This document shows, in pieces, positions 8,110 through 16,557 of a stretch of 64,000 nucleotides of DNA. The stretch spans positions 7,167 to 71,166 of the forward strand of contig JAMNZE010000011.1 in NCBI GenBank assembly GCA_023622465.1, written 5' to 3'. Below the pieces are notes generated by a model. It saw only the letters and a list, made by a program, of their open reading frames with translations. It did not search any database and had not been told where the DNA came from. Positions within the stretch are counted from its first letter, which is position 1. Each line of letters opens with the position of its first letter. Position numbers and translations under genes: made by a program. The stretch is from UBA5500 sp023622465. GTDB taxonomy: Bacteria > Bacillota > UBA994 > UBA5500.

Positions 8110-8580
8110 ATGCGAAAAAAGCTAATTCGACTGACAGTATTAGCACTCGTAATAGCAAGCCTGGCAGGTTGTATGCCCATGCGGCGCCCTGCACCAACGC
8201 CTACGCCCAACACACCAGTTGCACCGCAACCAGACCAGCAAAACGTGCAAGCCACCGTTGCTGACCGGGTAGTTAAATTGGTCAATGCCATGCCGGAAGT
8301 AAAATCGAGCTATGCTCTGGTGGTGGGCAATGTGGCCATGGTGGGGGTCGACTTGCGCGACCAACTTTCCGGCGATAAGGAAAATGAGCTGAAAAGCCGC
8401 ATCAGCGCCAACACCAAAAAGGAAATACCCGAACTGGCTGAAGTCTGGGTCACATCAGATCCCGATTTGGTAACACGCATCCGCGATCTAGCTGGTCGCA
8501 TTAGTCGTGGTGAGCCGATAACCGGCTTCTTTGATGAAATTACCAATATCGCCAAAAAGTTGCAACCCCAAGGAAGCTAA
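8110..8580 (+). CDS. YhcN/YlaJ family sporulation lipoprotein
   Basis: This is a secreted lipoprotein. A signal peptide (MRKKLIRLTVLALVIASLAG) ends at a lipobox LAGC with the lipidated Cys at residue 21. A proline-rich linker and a YhcN/YlaJ domain of about 110 residues follow (VADRVVKLVNAMPEVKSSYALVVGNVAMVGVDL region). In Bacillus the family includes spore-membrane and germination-linked proteins expressed in the forespore. The start is ATG after AAAGGAGGTGAG, a very strong site. A terminator follows directly. The exact role is unknown. Confidence 0.88.
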   Translation: MRKKLIRLTVLALVIASLAGCMPMRRPAPTPTPNTPVAPQPDQQNVQATVADRVVKLVNAMPEVKSSYALVVGNVAMVGVDLRDQLSGDKENELKSRISANTKKEIPELAEVWVTSDPDLVTRIRDLAGRISRGEPITGFFDEITNIAKKLQPQGS

Positions 8581-8588
8581 AAGGAGAA

Positions 8589-8617
8589 AAGCGAGCTCGC
8601 TATATAGGAGCTCGCTT
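8589..8617 (+). terminator. Terminator after the yhcN-type gene
   Basis: The 10-bp stem AAGCGAGCTC/GAGCTCGCTT has a 9-nt loop and lies 8 bp past the stop codon. It may also serve the convergent 280-aa gene on the other strand. Confidence 0.75.
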
Positions 8618-8619
8618 CG

Positions 8620-9462
8620 TCATATTTCCTGAATCTCTGAGATATGGGGCATCAGGTATACATTTTGCAATACCGGGTCCAGCAAGCCAATGGTGGTTTC
8701 GTGAACCTGGTCCCGTAATGAGAGTAATAGATGGGGTACCAGCAAGAGAACCGCATTAATATATTCAATCGGCTGCAGTCCCAAAACTTGATGCTGACTT
8801 TCTTCCCACTGCAAGTGCTCACAACTAAAAGTGCCCTTCTCCATACGAGTACGCCGGTGCTTTTCATGGGTCTGGGCAGTATCGCACCAGATTAAACTGG
8901 AACGTCCTGTCTCCGGGTTACTTAGTTTTTCTTCCAGCATCTGAGACGCGGTTTGAAAAGCCTCATCCAAGCTAATGTTAGGCGAGATAATGGTGGGAAC
9001 GCCTTTGGTTGACAAGGGAAACTCTCTCATGATCTGCAGTAATTTCGGAGCTATCTGGCCATTAAACAGGCTTACGGGAACGGCAACCACCGGTCCCTCC
9101 TCCTCATCCTGAAAAAGAGCGAAGTAGAAAACTACAAAAGGCGATACTACCAGCTCCATTTTACTGACATTATCCGGATGAAAAGGTGGCTTTAGTCGCA
9201 GGGCTCCTTCCAGCAACTCTTCTTCGCAGGCCACAAATTGGGCTACCAGTTCCTCTTCCTGCGGTGGGCGCTGAGCCTGTAATGCCTCCTTAATCGTCAC
9301 AAATTCTAAACGGGAGGCTTGGGTTGAAAAGGCCGTGGTAACCGTTTTGCCTCCCTGCTCCAGCTGTTGGCGGCCACTTTGTCCAATAAAATAGATTACC
9401 TTACTGGCATCACCATCGGGGGTAAGCACCTTTAAGCGCTGCCACTTACAGCTCGTGACCAT
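8620..9462 (-). CDS. Hypothetical protein (280 aa)
   Basis: Not recognised. It is a soluble, acidic protein with no signal peptide or membrane helix. It begins MVTSCKWQRLKVLTPDG, has a central hydrophobic strand-rich part (SPFVVFYFALFQDEEEG) and a C-terminal helix-rich part (LQPIEYINAVLLLVPHLLL). Cysteines are few and scattered (for example IWCDTAQTHEKH, FSCEHLQW). The ATG has GAAAGAGGTG upstream. It stands alone between convergent yhcN and the DUF4438 terminator. No function is proposed. Confidence 0.7.
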   Translation of the reverse strand: MVTSCKWQRLKVLTPDGDASKVIYFIGQSGRQQLEQGGKTVTTAFSTQASRLEFVTIKEALQAQRPPQEEELVAQFVACEEELLEGALRLKPPFHPDNVSKMELVVSPFVVFYFALFQDEEEGPVVAVPVSLFNGQIAPKLLQIMREFPLSTKGVPTIISPNISLDEAFQTASQMLEEKLSNPETGRSSLIWCDTAQTHEKHRRTRMEKGTFSCEHLQWEESQHQVLGLQPIEYINAVLLLVPHLLLSLRDQVHETTIGLLDPVLQNVYLMPHISEIQEI

Positions 9463-9585
9463 TCCATCACCTCTTTCTAGCAGCTCTATGCTGCCCTTTA
9501 CTCTAGAATGCTGCTAGGCGAGAAAAGTTATGGCGTTAAAGTGTACCTCTATAGGTAACACTAGGTTTCTTTGGTTAATAATAAA

Positions 9586-9617
9586 GGGCAACCCGCCGTA
9601 TATTGGGCAGGTTGCCC
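9586..9617 (-). terminator. Terminator after the DUF4438 gene
   Basis: A GGGCAACC/GGTTGCCC stem, followed on the minus strand by TTTATTATTAA, lies 20 bp beyond the stop codon at 9637. Confidence 0.85.
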
Positions 9618-9636
9618 CTCGGATAGTTAAAAAAAG

Positions 9637-10500
9637 CTACTTACGGGAAATACCCAGATAGTCAGCAATATTTGCTTTTTCAACTACCCGTGGACGAATC
9701 TTGCCCGTGCTGCTAACAAAGATAGTGGTTACACCCGGGCCATGACCGGCAACCACGCAATCGCTATGCACAATAACACCGATGGTTACCGCACCCTTGA
9801 GGTAACCGCGCCCAAAAGTTGTATCGCAATCTCTTAGGGCCACCACATCACCGAAGCGCAATTTGCCTAAGTTGAATTGCTCATAGGCTTCCTTATCGGC
9901 CGTCATAATATCGTAGTCACCCCGATAGGCGGTGGAGGAGCCTATACCAGAACCCATTAAGTAGGCCGGCACCTCTGCGGCCACCGGAATTTCCATCACG
10001 CCATCTTCGGTGACATTAATGTTCATCTTTTCTAGCAAATTGGGGTCCAGGTTCATCACGGTCACTTCTGGACAGTCTTCGACTTTGAGGCCGGTGCCGA
10101 AACTTTTGATTAGCACCTTATCACCAATGGCCATTTTTTCCAGATCCTCTTGTGGGAAGTAAACTAGGGTATGCTCGCAACCGCCATGGGTACCGGTTAC
10201 GTAACCAAGGGCTCCTTTAGCGTCACCGCTCACTACCCGAGCCTGATTGCCAATGCAAGCTAACGTGGTCAAGCCCGCATTTTCCGCCTCATTAAAGTTC
10301 TTGATTGTTACACCCGGCTCCACATGGTCCACCTGCAACCCCATGCAGCTGTCGCCAACTTGGATATTGTAAGTGATACCACCGGTACCAGGCAGCACCA
10401 CCGGCTTACCGAAAGCGGTAACCTTGTAGTTGGGCATACGAGGGTGGGTAATTTCACCTTGTACGCTAACCATGGCCAGTTTATCCACGTTTGTTCTCAT
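9637..10500 (-). CDS. DUF4438 domain protein
   Basis: This 287-residue protein matches what I remember of the DUF4438 family, found in clostridia and other anaerobes and uncharacterised. Conserved-looking stretches are PGTGGITYNIQVGDSC, TGTHGGCEH, MGSGIGSSTAYRGDYD, DCDTTFGRGYLKGAVTIGV and GHGPGVTTI. The many Gly, His, Asp and Cys residues suggest a metal- or small-ligand-binding enzyme, but that is speculation. The ATG follows TAGGAGG. It lies 65 bp after the GH2 glycosidase gene and ends at a strong terminator, so it is the last gene of the run that starts with mtnA or further upstream. Confidence 0.8.
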   Translation of the reverse strand: MRTNVDKLAMVSVQGEITHPRMPNYKVTAFGKPVVLPGTGGITYNIQVGDSCMGLQVDHVEPGVTIKNFNEAENAGLTTLACIGNQARVVSGDAKGALGYVTGTHGGCEHTLVYFPQEDLEKMAIGDKVLIKSFGTGLKVEDCPEVTVMNLDPNLLEKMNINVTEDGVMEIPVAAEVPAYLMGSGIGSSTAYRGDYDIMTADKEAYEQFNLGKLRFGDVVALRDCDTTFGRGYLKGAVTIGVIVHSDCVVAGHGPGVTTIFVSSTGKIRPRVVEKANIADYLGISRK

Positions 10501-10564
10501 TCTAGTAACCTCCTATGTTTTTATTCAAGTTATTGCCTTAAGGCATCTAACTTCCACTTTAGCT

Positions 10565-12733
10565 TTAAGGTCTGACATGAAGAATATATTCATTGGCAAT
10601 TGTACTCTTGTCGGGCAAGGTTAATGCCAACTCCAGCGTTAAATGACCGGCTCCATCCAGCTCGTCCGGTACGACTAGTGTTAAAGAACCCACTCGAGAG
10701 ACCGCATCGGCGGCCGCCTCCACCACTGCCCGCTCCCTCACAAAGACCTGCTCTCCTAGTTTCAGCTGCCAAGTAAGCCCCATAGTCGGGAGGGCCCGCG
10801 GCAAATCGTTAACCACGTAAATTGTACTAGACCAGCTTTCACCGGGAACAAAATAACGTTTCGGCCAGTCCACCATCACTTGTACCGGTGCCATTGCCCG
10901 CCTGGTAACGTAGTAAGCCAGTTTCGGGCGACGGTTCCAATCGAGTAACGACCAGGAAACTAGAGGAGCAGCATCGGCAAAATAGAAGGCCACCGCACCC
11001 CCACAAGGACGATATTTGTGGCGTCGCAAATATTCATGGTAAAACTGCAACAACTCGGCCTGATAAATTTGGGTAGCTGCTATGTAACTCTCCCAATTAT
11101 CATACTCATCCGGCGGTAGCCGCTCTAGTAAGAGTTCCACATTAGCTAAGAACTGTTTCGCCACGCTCTCCCAATCCACATCGGGCCAAGAACCTGCCTC
11201 GTCAAGCAATTGAGCTATAAAGTCAGCCTCCTGGGGAAAGGATTGGGCTCCATACTCATTGACCAAACGGATAATACGGGGAAATAGGCGGCCCAGCCGA
11301 GCCAAAGTGCGAAAGTTGGTCGTATTCCACCCATAATAATGGTGAGTAGCCGATCCACCCCGCACCAGCCCCAGTACCCCCGAATGGGGAATGACCGGAC
11401 GGCTTCTATCCAATTGCCAAACGGCTTCCTGCAAGCGGGGATCAAGAATATCCTTATTCCAGCTGGGCTTCATATTATTAAAGAGATTGGCAAGGAGAGC
11501 ACCCCAGCCAGCACCCCCACCCCGTTCTTGTCCCGGCGGAGCGTAAGGTTCGTTATGACATGACCAAAAACATACAGCCGGCTCATTACGTAAGGCGCCT
11601 ACCATGGCCCTAATCTGATGCAGGGCAATGCCGGTAATGTTACGCTCATACTTCTTATCCAAAGGAAAATCCTGCCATATTATTAACCCTGCTTCGGCAC
11701 AGAACTGATAAAACTCGGGCCGCGCCACATGGTTATAAACGCGCACCATGTTAAAATTGGCATCGGCAATTAGCTTGATGTCTCGTTGCAGATCCTCGGC
11801 GGTAACCGTTGCCGGATAAAAACTGGTAGGGCCATAATTGATGCCCCGCAGAAAAAGTCGCCGATTATTGAGGAAAAACTGCCAGTTCTTCCAAGCCAAT
11901 TCCCTGATTCCTATATAAGTGGCACAACTGTCCACTTCACTGCCCTGTTCATCGATCACTATCAGACTAATATTGTAAAGGTGCGGGTACCCTTGATCCC
12001 AACACCACCATAATTTGGGATCGGGCAGATTTAGTTTGAGATCCAGCTTATTGCTTCCCGGTTGCACGGTCAGAGAAAAATCTTGACTCACCTCTTTGCC
12101 TACGAAATTACGAGGTGTTATCTTGACGGTAACCTTCACTTGGCTAGCGACCGACCGCCAGATAAGGTCGGTCTGCAATTTAATTTGTGCCGAGTGCCAA
12201 CCGGTCAGCCGGGAATCAACCTGTAGGTTTTGCAAATAGCCCCGAAAGTTTTCCTGCAAGGTTACAGGACCCCAAATCCCCCCGGGATTGATCTGCGGGG
12301 GTTTACAATCCCACTCCCCATAAATACCGATAACCATGTCTCTCCAAGAAACATTGGCCGGAGGACAGTCAACCCGGATTGCCAAGACGTTGCCCTCTGG
12401 CAACAGTTGATCCGGCTGGATTTCCCAACTCATGGGGGTAAAATATCCTTCATGGGTGCCTAAGAGATCGCCATTCAGCCAGGCAGTAGTTCGATAAAAA
12501 GCCCCACCGATGCTTAGCCGGATCACTGGCCACGTCAGTGTGGGCTGCCAATCAAAGGTGGTGCGATAAAAAACACTGCCCTTATGGGTAGCCAATTCGG
12601 GTTCGAGTTGCCAATGACCAGGAACAGTTAGCAAGTATTCCGGTTGCATTTCAAAATCCGGCAGATAGAAGCTATCTGCAACGCCGACACTGGTCCAGCC
12701 TTGCCACTGACCACCTAGATCATATTTTGGCAT
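10565..12733 (-). CDS. Glycoside hydrolase family 2 protein (beta-mannosidase/beta-galactosidase type)
   Basis: This is a 722-residue retaining glycosidase with the GH2 order: an N-terminal jelly-roll sugar-binding domain (about 1-170), an immunoglobulin-like domain (about 180-280) and a TIM barrel (about 290-580), then C-terminal beta domains. The acid/base Glu lies in the segment WSCHNEPYAPPG. The nucleophile is probably the Glu of LVNEYGAQSF. No signal peptide is visible, so a cytosolic enzyme acting on imported oligosaccharides is likely. The start is ATG with AAGGGGTGAG upstream, 15 bp after mtnA. No sugar transporter or regulator is nearby, so the substrate is open. Confidence 0.85.
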   Translation of the reverse strand: MPKYDLGGQWQGWTSVGVADSFYLPDFEMQPEYLLTVPGHWQLEPELATHKGSVFYRTTFDWQPTLTWPVIRLSIGGAFYRTTAWLNGDLLGTHEGYFTPMSWEIQPDQLLPEGNVLAIRVDCPPANVSWRDMVIGIYGEWDCKPPQINPGGIWGPVTLQENFRGYLQNLQVDSRLTGWHSAQIKLQTDLIWRSVASQVKVTVKITPRNFVGKEVSQDFSLTVQPGSNKLDLKLNLPDPKLWWCWDQGYPHLYNISLIVIDEQGSEVDSCATYIGIRELAWKNWQFFLNNRRLFLRGINYGPTSFYPATVTAEDLQRDIKLIADANFNMVRVYNHVARPEFYQFCAEAGLIIWQDFPLDKKYERNITGIALHQIRAMVGALRNEPAVCFWSCHNEPYAPPGQERGGGAGWGALLANLFNNMKPSWNKDILDPRLQEAVWQLDRSRPVIPHSGVLGLVRGGSATHHYYGWNTTNFRTLARLGRLFPRIIRLVNEYGAQSFPQEADFIAQLLDEAGSWPDVDWESVAKQFLANVELLLERLPPDEYDNWESYIAATQIYQAELLQFYHEYLRRHKYRPCGGAVAFYFADAAPLVSWSLLDWNRRPKLAYYVTRRAMAPVQVMVDWPKRYFVPGESWSSTIYVVNDLPRALPTMGLTWQLKLGEQVFVRERAVVEAAADAVSRVGSLTLVVPDELDGAGHLTLELALTLPDKSTIANEYILHVRP

Positions 12734-12748
12734 ACTCTCACCCCTTTT

Positions 12749-13771
12749 TTATCTTAATGTGACCAAGGTCTCAGAAAAAGGTGGCTTAATGATGCCCTTC
12801 TCAGTGATCAAGGCGGTTACCAAGCGGGCCGGGGTCACATCAAAGGCCGGATTCCAGACCTGCGTACCCTCCGGCGCTAAGGGGAAATCGCCCACATGGG
12901 TAACTTCCTTCGCTTCCCGCTCTTCTATAACAATTTCCTCGCCCGACCGGATACCCAAATCGAGGGTAGACAGCGGACAAGCCACATAAAAGGGAATCTG
13001 GTGCTCTTTAGCAAGTACAGCTAGTGTATAAGTGCCAATCTTATTAGCCACATCGCCGTTGGCGGCCACCCGGTCAGCACCCACAATTACTAAGTCAACC
13101 CCCCCCTTGGCCATCAACCAACCGGCCATGCTATCGGTAATGAGGGTAACGGGAATACCGTCTTGCATCAATTCAAAGGTGGTAAGACGGCTGCCCTGCA
13201 AATAGGGGCGCGTTTCATCGGCGAAGACTTCCACCTGCTTGCCCTGCTCCACAGCGGCTCGAATCACACCCAAGGCCGTACCATAACCCACGGTAGCCAA
13301 CGCCCCCGCATTACAATGGGTTAGTATACGAGCCCGGTCAGGTACTAATTGGGCGCCGAAGCGTCCGATAGCCCGGTTTACCTCCACGTCTTCGGCCGCA
13401 ATAGCGTCGGCTTCTTGCTCCAGCCGAACAGCCAGGGCACTGCCACACAGGCCGCTGCAGACTCTCAACATGCGCTCGATAGCCCAAGCCAAATTCACCG
13501 CCGTTGGACGGGTGGCACGCAATTCGGCAGCGGCCCGCTCCAACACTGCCTGGCAAGCGGCCGGCGTAACCTCCTGCTGACAGGCTTGGGCCGCCAATAC
13601 TAGGCCATAGGCAGCAGCCGCCCCAATGGCCGGCGCCCCTCTTACAATCATCTGCTTAATAGCCTTAGCCACATCCTGATAGGTATGGCATTCAACCCAG
13701 TCTATTGTGGCCGGTAATTTGGTTTGATCTAGTAGTTTCAGACTGTGACCAGTCCAAGCAACCGCTCGCAT
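12749..13771 (-). CDS. mtnA: S-methyl-5-thioribose-1-phosphate isomerase MtnA
   Basis: This enzyme isomerises methylthioribose-1-phosphate to methylthioribulose-1-phosphate in methionine salvage. Family motifs are MIVRGAPAIGAAAAYG near residue 42, THCNAGALATVGYGTALGV around the catalytic Cys, and the catalytic Asp in GADRVAANGDVANKIGT. Its 340 residues match the family. The start is ATG after GGGAG. No other methionine-salvage gene is visible in the window; speD, which feeds methylthioadenosine into salvage through polyamine synthesis, lies 6 kb away. The GH2 gene follows by 15 bp and the LigD-type polymerase precedes by 39 bp. Confidence 0.95.
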   Translation of the reverse strand: MRAVAWTGHSLKLLDQTKLPATIDWVECHTYQDVAKAIKQMIVRGAPAIGAAAAYGLVLAAQACQQEVTPAACQAVLERAAAELRATRPTAVNLAWAIERMLRVCSGLCGSALAVRLEQEADAIAAEDVEVNRAIGRFGAQLVPDRARILTHCNAGALATVGYGTALGVIRAAVEQGKQVEVFADETRPYLQGSRLTTFELMQDGIPVTLITDSMAGWLMAKGGVDLVIVGADRVAANGDVANKIGTYTLAVLAKEHQIPFYVACPLSTLDLGIRSGEEIVIEEREAKEVTHVGDFPLAPEGTQVWNPAFDVTPARLVTALITEKGIIKPPFSETLVTLR

Positions 13772-13810
13772 CTTTCGCTCCCGCCCTTCTATACAAATGC
13801 AATTTGCCTT

Positions 13811-14743
13811 TTACAGTCTTCGCCACTTTGTTGCTACTTCCTGCTCCTCCAGATCAACTAATAGGTGATCCATGGACTGCTCCAGCTGCAGCACCGGTTT
13901 AAACAGATCGCCATGAATCTGGAGGCGATCTTTAATCGTTAGAATTGTGAAGTCCTGAGGACGAACTTGCATCCCTTCTATTTCAGCCCAAGTGACTGGG
14001 GTGGATACGGGGGCTCCTCCTTTTGGGCGCACACCATAAACGGTAGCCAGGGTCTGACCGAAAGCGTTTTGTAGGTAATCTAAATAGAGCTTACCTTCCC
14101 GTTTAGCAATGGTCCGTTCCATGGTAGTAATCTCCGGCAAGACCGAGTGCACTGCTTGGCATAGCGCCTTAGCTACTAGCCGGATCTGTTCATAGGTATA
14201 AACCGGCCTTACGGGCACAAAAATTTGTATTCCTGTTGATCCGGAAAGCTTAGGAAAGCCTTTTAGTCCCCACAACTCCAACCCTTTCCCGACGGCTATA
14301 GCTGTTTGACAGATGTCTTCCCAGGTGGCCTTTTCCATCGGGTCCAAATCCAAAACCATATAAGTAGGATGCAACAAGTTGTCGGCGCGCGAAAGAAAGG
14401 GATGAATCTCAAAGGCACCGGAATTTACGACCCAAATCAACGAGGCCACATCGTCTACTAAGCAGTAATTGATGACTCGTCCTTTATCCGATTCTACAGG
14501 ATAGGTTTTTAACCAGCTGGGGGCATGCTGGGGGGTGTTCTTTTGATAAAAGGATTTACCGAGCCACCCCTCAGGATATCGGGTTAAAACCAGTGGGCGC
14601 CCCTGCAAATGGGGTAACAGCCAGGGAGCGATTTCGATGTAATAATTGATTACATCGCCCTTTGTTATCCCCTCCTCAGGCCACCAAAGCTTATCTAAAT
14701 TGGTAACGGTTACTTCCCGGTCGCCAATCTTTAGTGTAGCCAT
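13811..14743 (-). CDS. ligD: LigD-type NHEJ polymerase domain protein
   Basis: This is a stand-alone archaeo-eukaryotic primase-type polymerase (PolDom) of bacterial non-homologous end joining. It fills or extends ends held by Ku before ligation. The catalytic DLD of MVLDLDPMEKATW lies near residue 133. The motif KLSGSTGIQIFVPV corresponds to the conserved SG(S/T)(K/T)G histidine-region loop, here with Gln-Ile where His is usual. The third Asp is in LYLDYLQNAFGQT. At 310 residues it is one domain only; ligase and Ku are separate genes. It overlaps the ligase gene by 13 bp and ends the three-gene operon. Confidence 0.92.
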   Translation of the reverse strand: MATLKIGDREVTVTNLDKLWWPEEGITKGDVINYYIEIAPWLLPHLQGRPLVLTRYPEGWLGKSFYQKNTPQHAPSWLKTYPVESDKGRVINYCLVDDVASLIWVVNSGAFEIHPFLSRADNLLHPTYMVLDLDPMEKATWEDICQTAIAVGKGLELWGLKGFPKLSGSTGIQIFVPVRPVYTYEQIRLVAKALCQAVHSVLPEITTMERTIAKREGKLYLDYLQNAFGQTLATVYGVRPKGGAPVSTPVTWAEIEGMQVRPQDFTILTIKDRLQIHGDLFKPVLQLEQSMDHLLVDLEEQEVATKWRRL

Positions 14744-15696
14744 GGAGGCACCTCCCCTGGGGGTAAGCTACAGTCCGCCTTTGTCACTGGCAAGAAACCT
14801 AACACCACCGGCGCCCGCAGTTTACCGTCGGCCGACCACTCCTGGAAACGGATTTTGGCTGCCAAATAAGGCTCCACCCAACAGATCCGGCGGTCACCTT
14901 CCGCTGGTACGGTAGAAATAAATGGACTTTGCTCCCGTTCTGCCGCCTGTAAGAATCCTTGTAGGGCCTCCCAATCAGCAGCCTTAAGACCGCTGGCGGC
15001 CCGCCCCACATAAACTAACCCTTTCTCTCCATATAGTCCCAGGAGAAGAGCGGAAGGCAAACCGTTGCGCAGGGTATAACCCCCTACTGCGCAATCAAGC
15101 TGACGCCAATGTTTTACTTTACGCCAATCGGTGCTCTTTTTTCCCGGTCTATAGGCGCTTTGTAGCCGTTTGCATACGATCCCTTCCCAGCCCAGTTGAC
15201 CCACCGCCTTATAGAGGGCTTTCCCTTCAGGAAAATTCTCCACCAGGTGTAGTTGGGAACATCCATCGGGCCAATTCTCGGCCAAAGTAGCCTGTCGAGC
15301 CTCTAATGGCCAAGGGCGAATATCCTTGCCCTGCCAATAAAGCATATCGAAAACCGCATAGGTAACAGGAAATTCCTCCATTCCCCGTCTTATTGCTGCC
15401 GCTTGCCGCCGTTGCTCCCGTTTGAGGATAAGCTCAAACTGTGGTTTTCCAGCGGCTAGCACCACCAGCTCCCCGTCCACTACCGTGCCGGCGGGAAAGG
15501 CGGTCACCAGCTGGGCAATTTCCGGGTATTGCTGGGTACGGCTGACTCCCTTACGGTTTATCAACTGCACCTGTTGGCTAGACCAAAGGGCTAACATGCG
15601 CACCCCATCCCATTTGACTTGGAAGGTCCAGCCGGCCTCATTAAAGGGTTCGGGCCAAGGAATCGGCTCCATGGGGCGCAAGTCATAATTACCCAT
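14731..15696 (-). CDS. ATP-dependent DNA ligase of the NHEJ operon
   Basis: This 321-residue ligase has the nucleotidyltransferase domain (about 1-190) and the OB-fold (about 200-305). The adenylated Lys is in FQVKWDGVR near residue 28. Further motifs are VVDGELV (III), WEGIVCKR (IV) and WRKVKHW (V). It seals double-strand breaks together with Ku and the polymerase encoded on either side. The ATG at 15696 has only a weak ribosome-binding site and lies 2 bp after the ku stop codon, so it is probably translated by coupling. An in-frame ATG eight codons later is an alternative start. Confidence 0.93.
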   Translation of the reverse strand: MGNYDLRPMEPIPWPEPFNEAGWTFQVKWDGVRMLALWSSQQVQLINRKGVSRTQQYPEIAQLVTAFPAGTVVDGELVVLAAGKPQFELILKREQRRQAAAIRRGMEEFPVTYAVFDMLYWQGKDIRPWPLEARQATLAENWPDGCSQLHLVENFPEGKALYKAVGQLGWEGIVCKRLQSAYRPGKKSTDWRKVKHWRQLDCAVGGYTLRNGLPSALLLGLYGEKGLVYVGRAASGLKAADWEALQGFLQAAEREQSPFISTVPAEGDRRICWVEPYLAAKIRFQEWSADGKLRAPVVLGFLPVTKADCSLPPGEVPPWLH

Positions 15697-15698
15697 CG

Positions 15699-16487
15699 TT
15701 ACGCACCCGTTTTTTGCTTGCTTTTTTCCACTAGTGCTAAGCTGGCCTGCAAAGCCTCCATTAGGTCGATTACCTGACCCGAAGGTTGTTCTTTAGGCAC
15801 GGCCACTGCCTCACCGGCAATCTTGGCTTCGATCACCTTCAGTAACTCATCCCGGTAATCGTCGGTATACTTTTCCGGTTGGAAAGAGCCGCTCAAGCTT
15901 TCAATTAACTGGGTAGCCATCCGCATCTCCCCCTCCTGCAAGGCGATTTCACGCTCTGGGAGAAGGGAATCGGCCGCTCGGATTTCATCGGGATAAAACA
16001 TCAAGGCTAAGGATAAACACTGGGGCAAAACCCGGACGGCCGCCAAGTGTTGCTTGTTGCGTAATACCACTTTAGCAATAGCGACTTTTCCCGTTTCTTC
16101 CATAGCCTTACGTAGCAACCAGTAGGCTTTTTGCCCCGTGTCCCCTACCCCTAGATAATAAGATTTATAAAAATAGATGGGGTCGATTTCCTCTAAATCT
16201 ACAAAGTCGATAATATCGATGGAGCGGGTTTGGGCAATAGCCAGCGCTTCCAGTTCCTCTTCATCCAAAACTACAAAGCGCCCCTTCTCGTACTCGTAGG
16301 CCTTCACCAACTCCTCGGCTGCCACCTCCTGCTGGCAGGTGGGGCAAAACTTGCGATACTGAATTGGCGTATTACAGGCCTTATGTAAGGTGCGAAAGCG
16401 AATATCCTTGTCTTGGGTAGCCGCAAACATTTTCACTGGCACATTGACTAGACCAAAGCTTATAGATCCATTCCAAATACTGCGCAT
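15699..16487 (-). CDS. ku: Non-homologous end joining protein Ku
   Basis: This bacterial Ku homodimer subunit (262 residues) threads onto DNA ends and recruits the ligase. The N-terminal MRSIWNGSISFGLVNVPVK is the family signature, followed by the core beta-barrel (LDEEELEALAIAQTRSIDIIDFV region) and a short C-terminal tail rich in Lys and Gln. A CPTC pair near residue 48 is present, as in many Ku proteins. The start is ATG after GGAGGTGG. It is first of a tight ku-ligase-polymerase operon. In sporulating Bacillus such genes are expressed in the forespore; a GCATA lies upstream on the minus strand, but I could not pair it with a convincing -10. Confidence 0.96.
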   Translation of the reverse strand: MRSIWNGSISFGLVNVPVKMFAATQDKDIRFRTLHKACNTPIQYRKFCPTCQQEVAAEELVKAYEYEKGRFVVLDEEELEALAIAQTRSIDIIDFVDLEEIDPIYFYKSYYLGVGDTGQKAYWLLRKAMEETGKVAIAKVVLRNKQHLAAVRVLPQCLSLALMFYPDEIRAADSLLPEREIALQEGEMRMATQLIESLSGSFQPEKYTDDYRDELLKVIEAKIAGEAVAVPKEQPSGQVIDLMEALQASLALVEKSKQKTGA

Positions 16488-16557
16488 AAGAAAACCACCT
16501 CCAGTAGGCTTTTGTTTCTAGCCTAACCGTCGGTGGTATGCTTTAGTCTATCGAAAT

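Noticed and set aside
16488..16557. Sigma-G promoter before ku
   Set aside because: A GCATA is present but no -10 with correct spacing could be found, so I did not list it.
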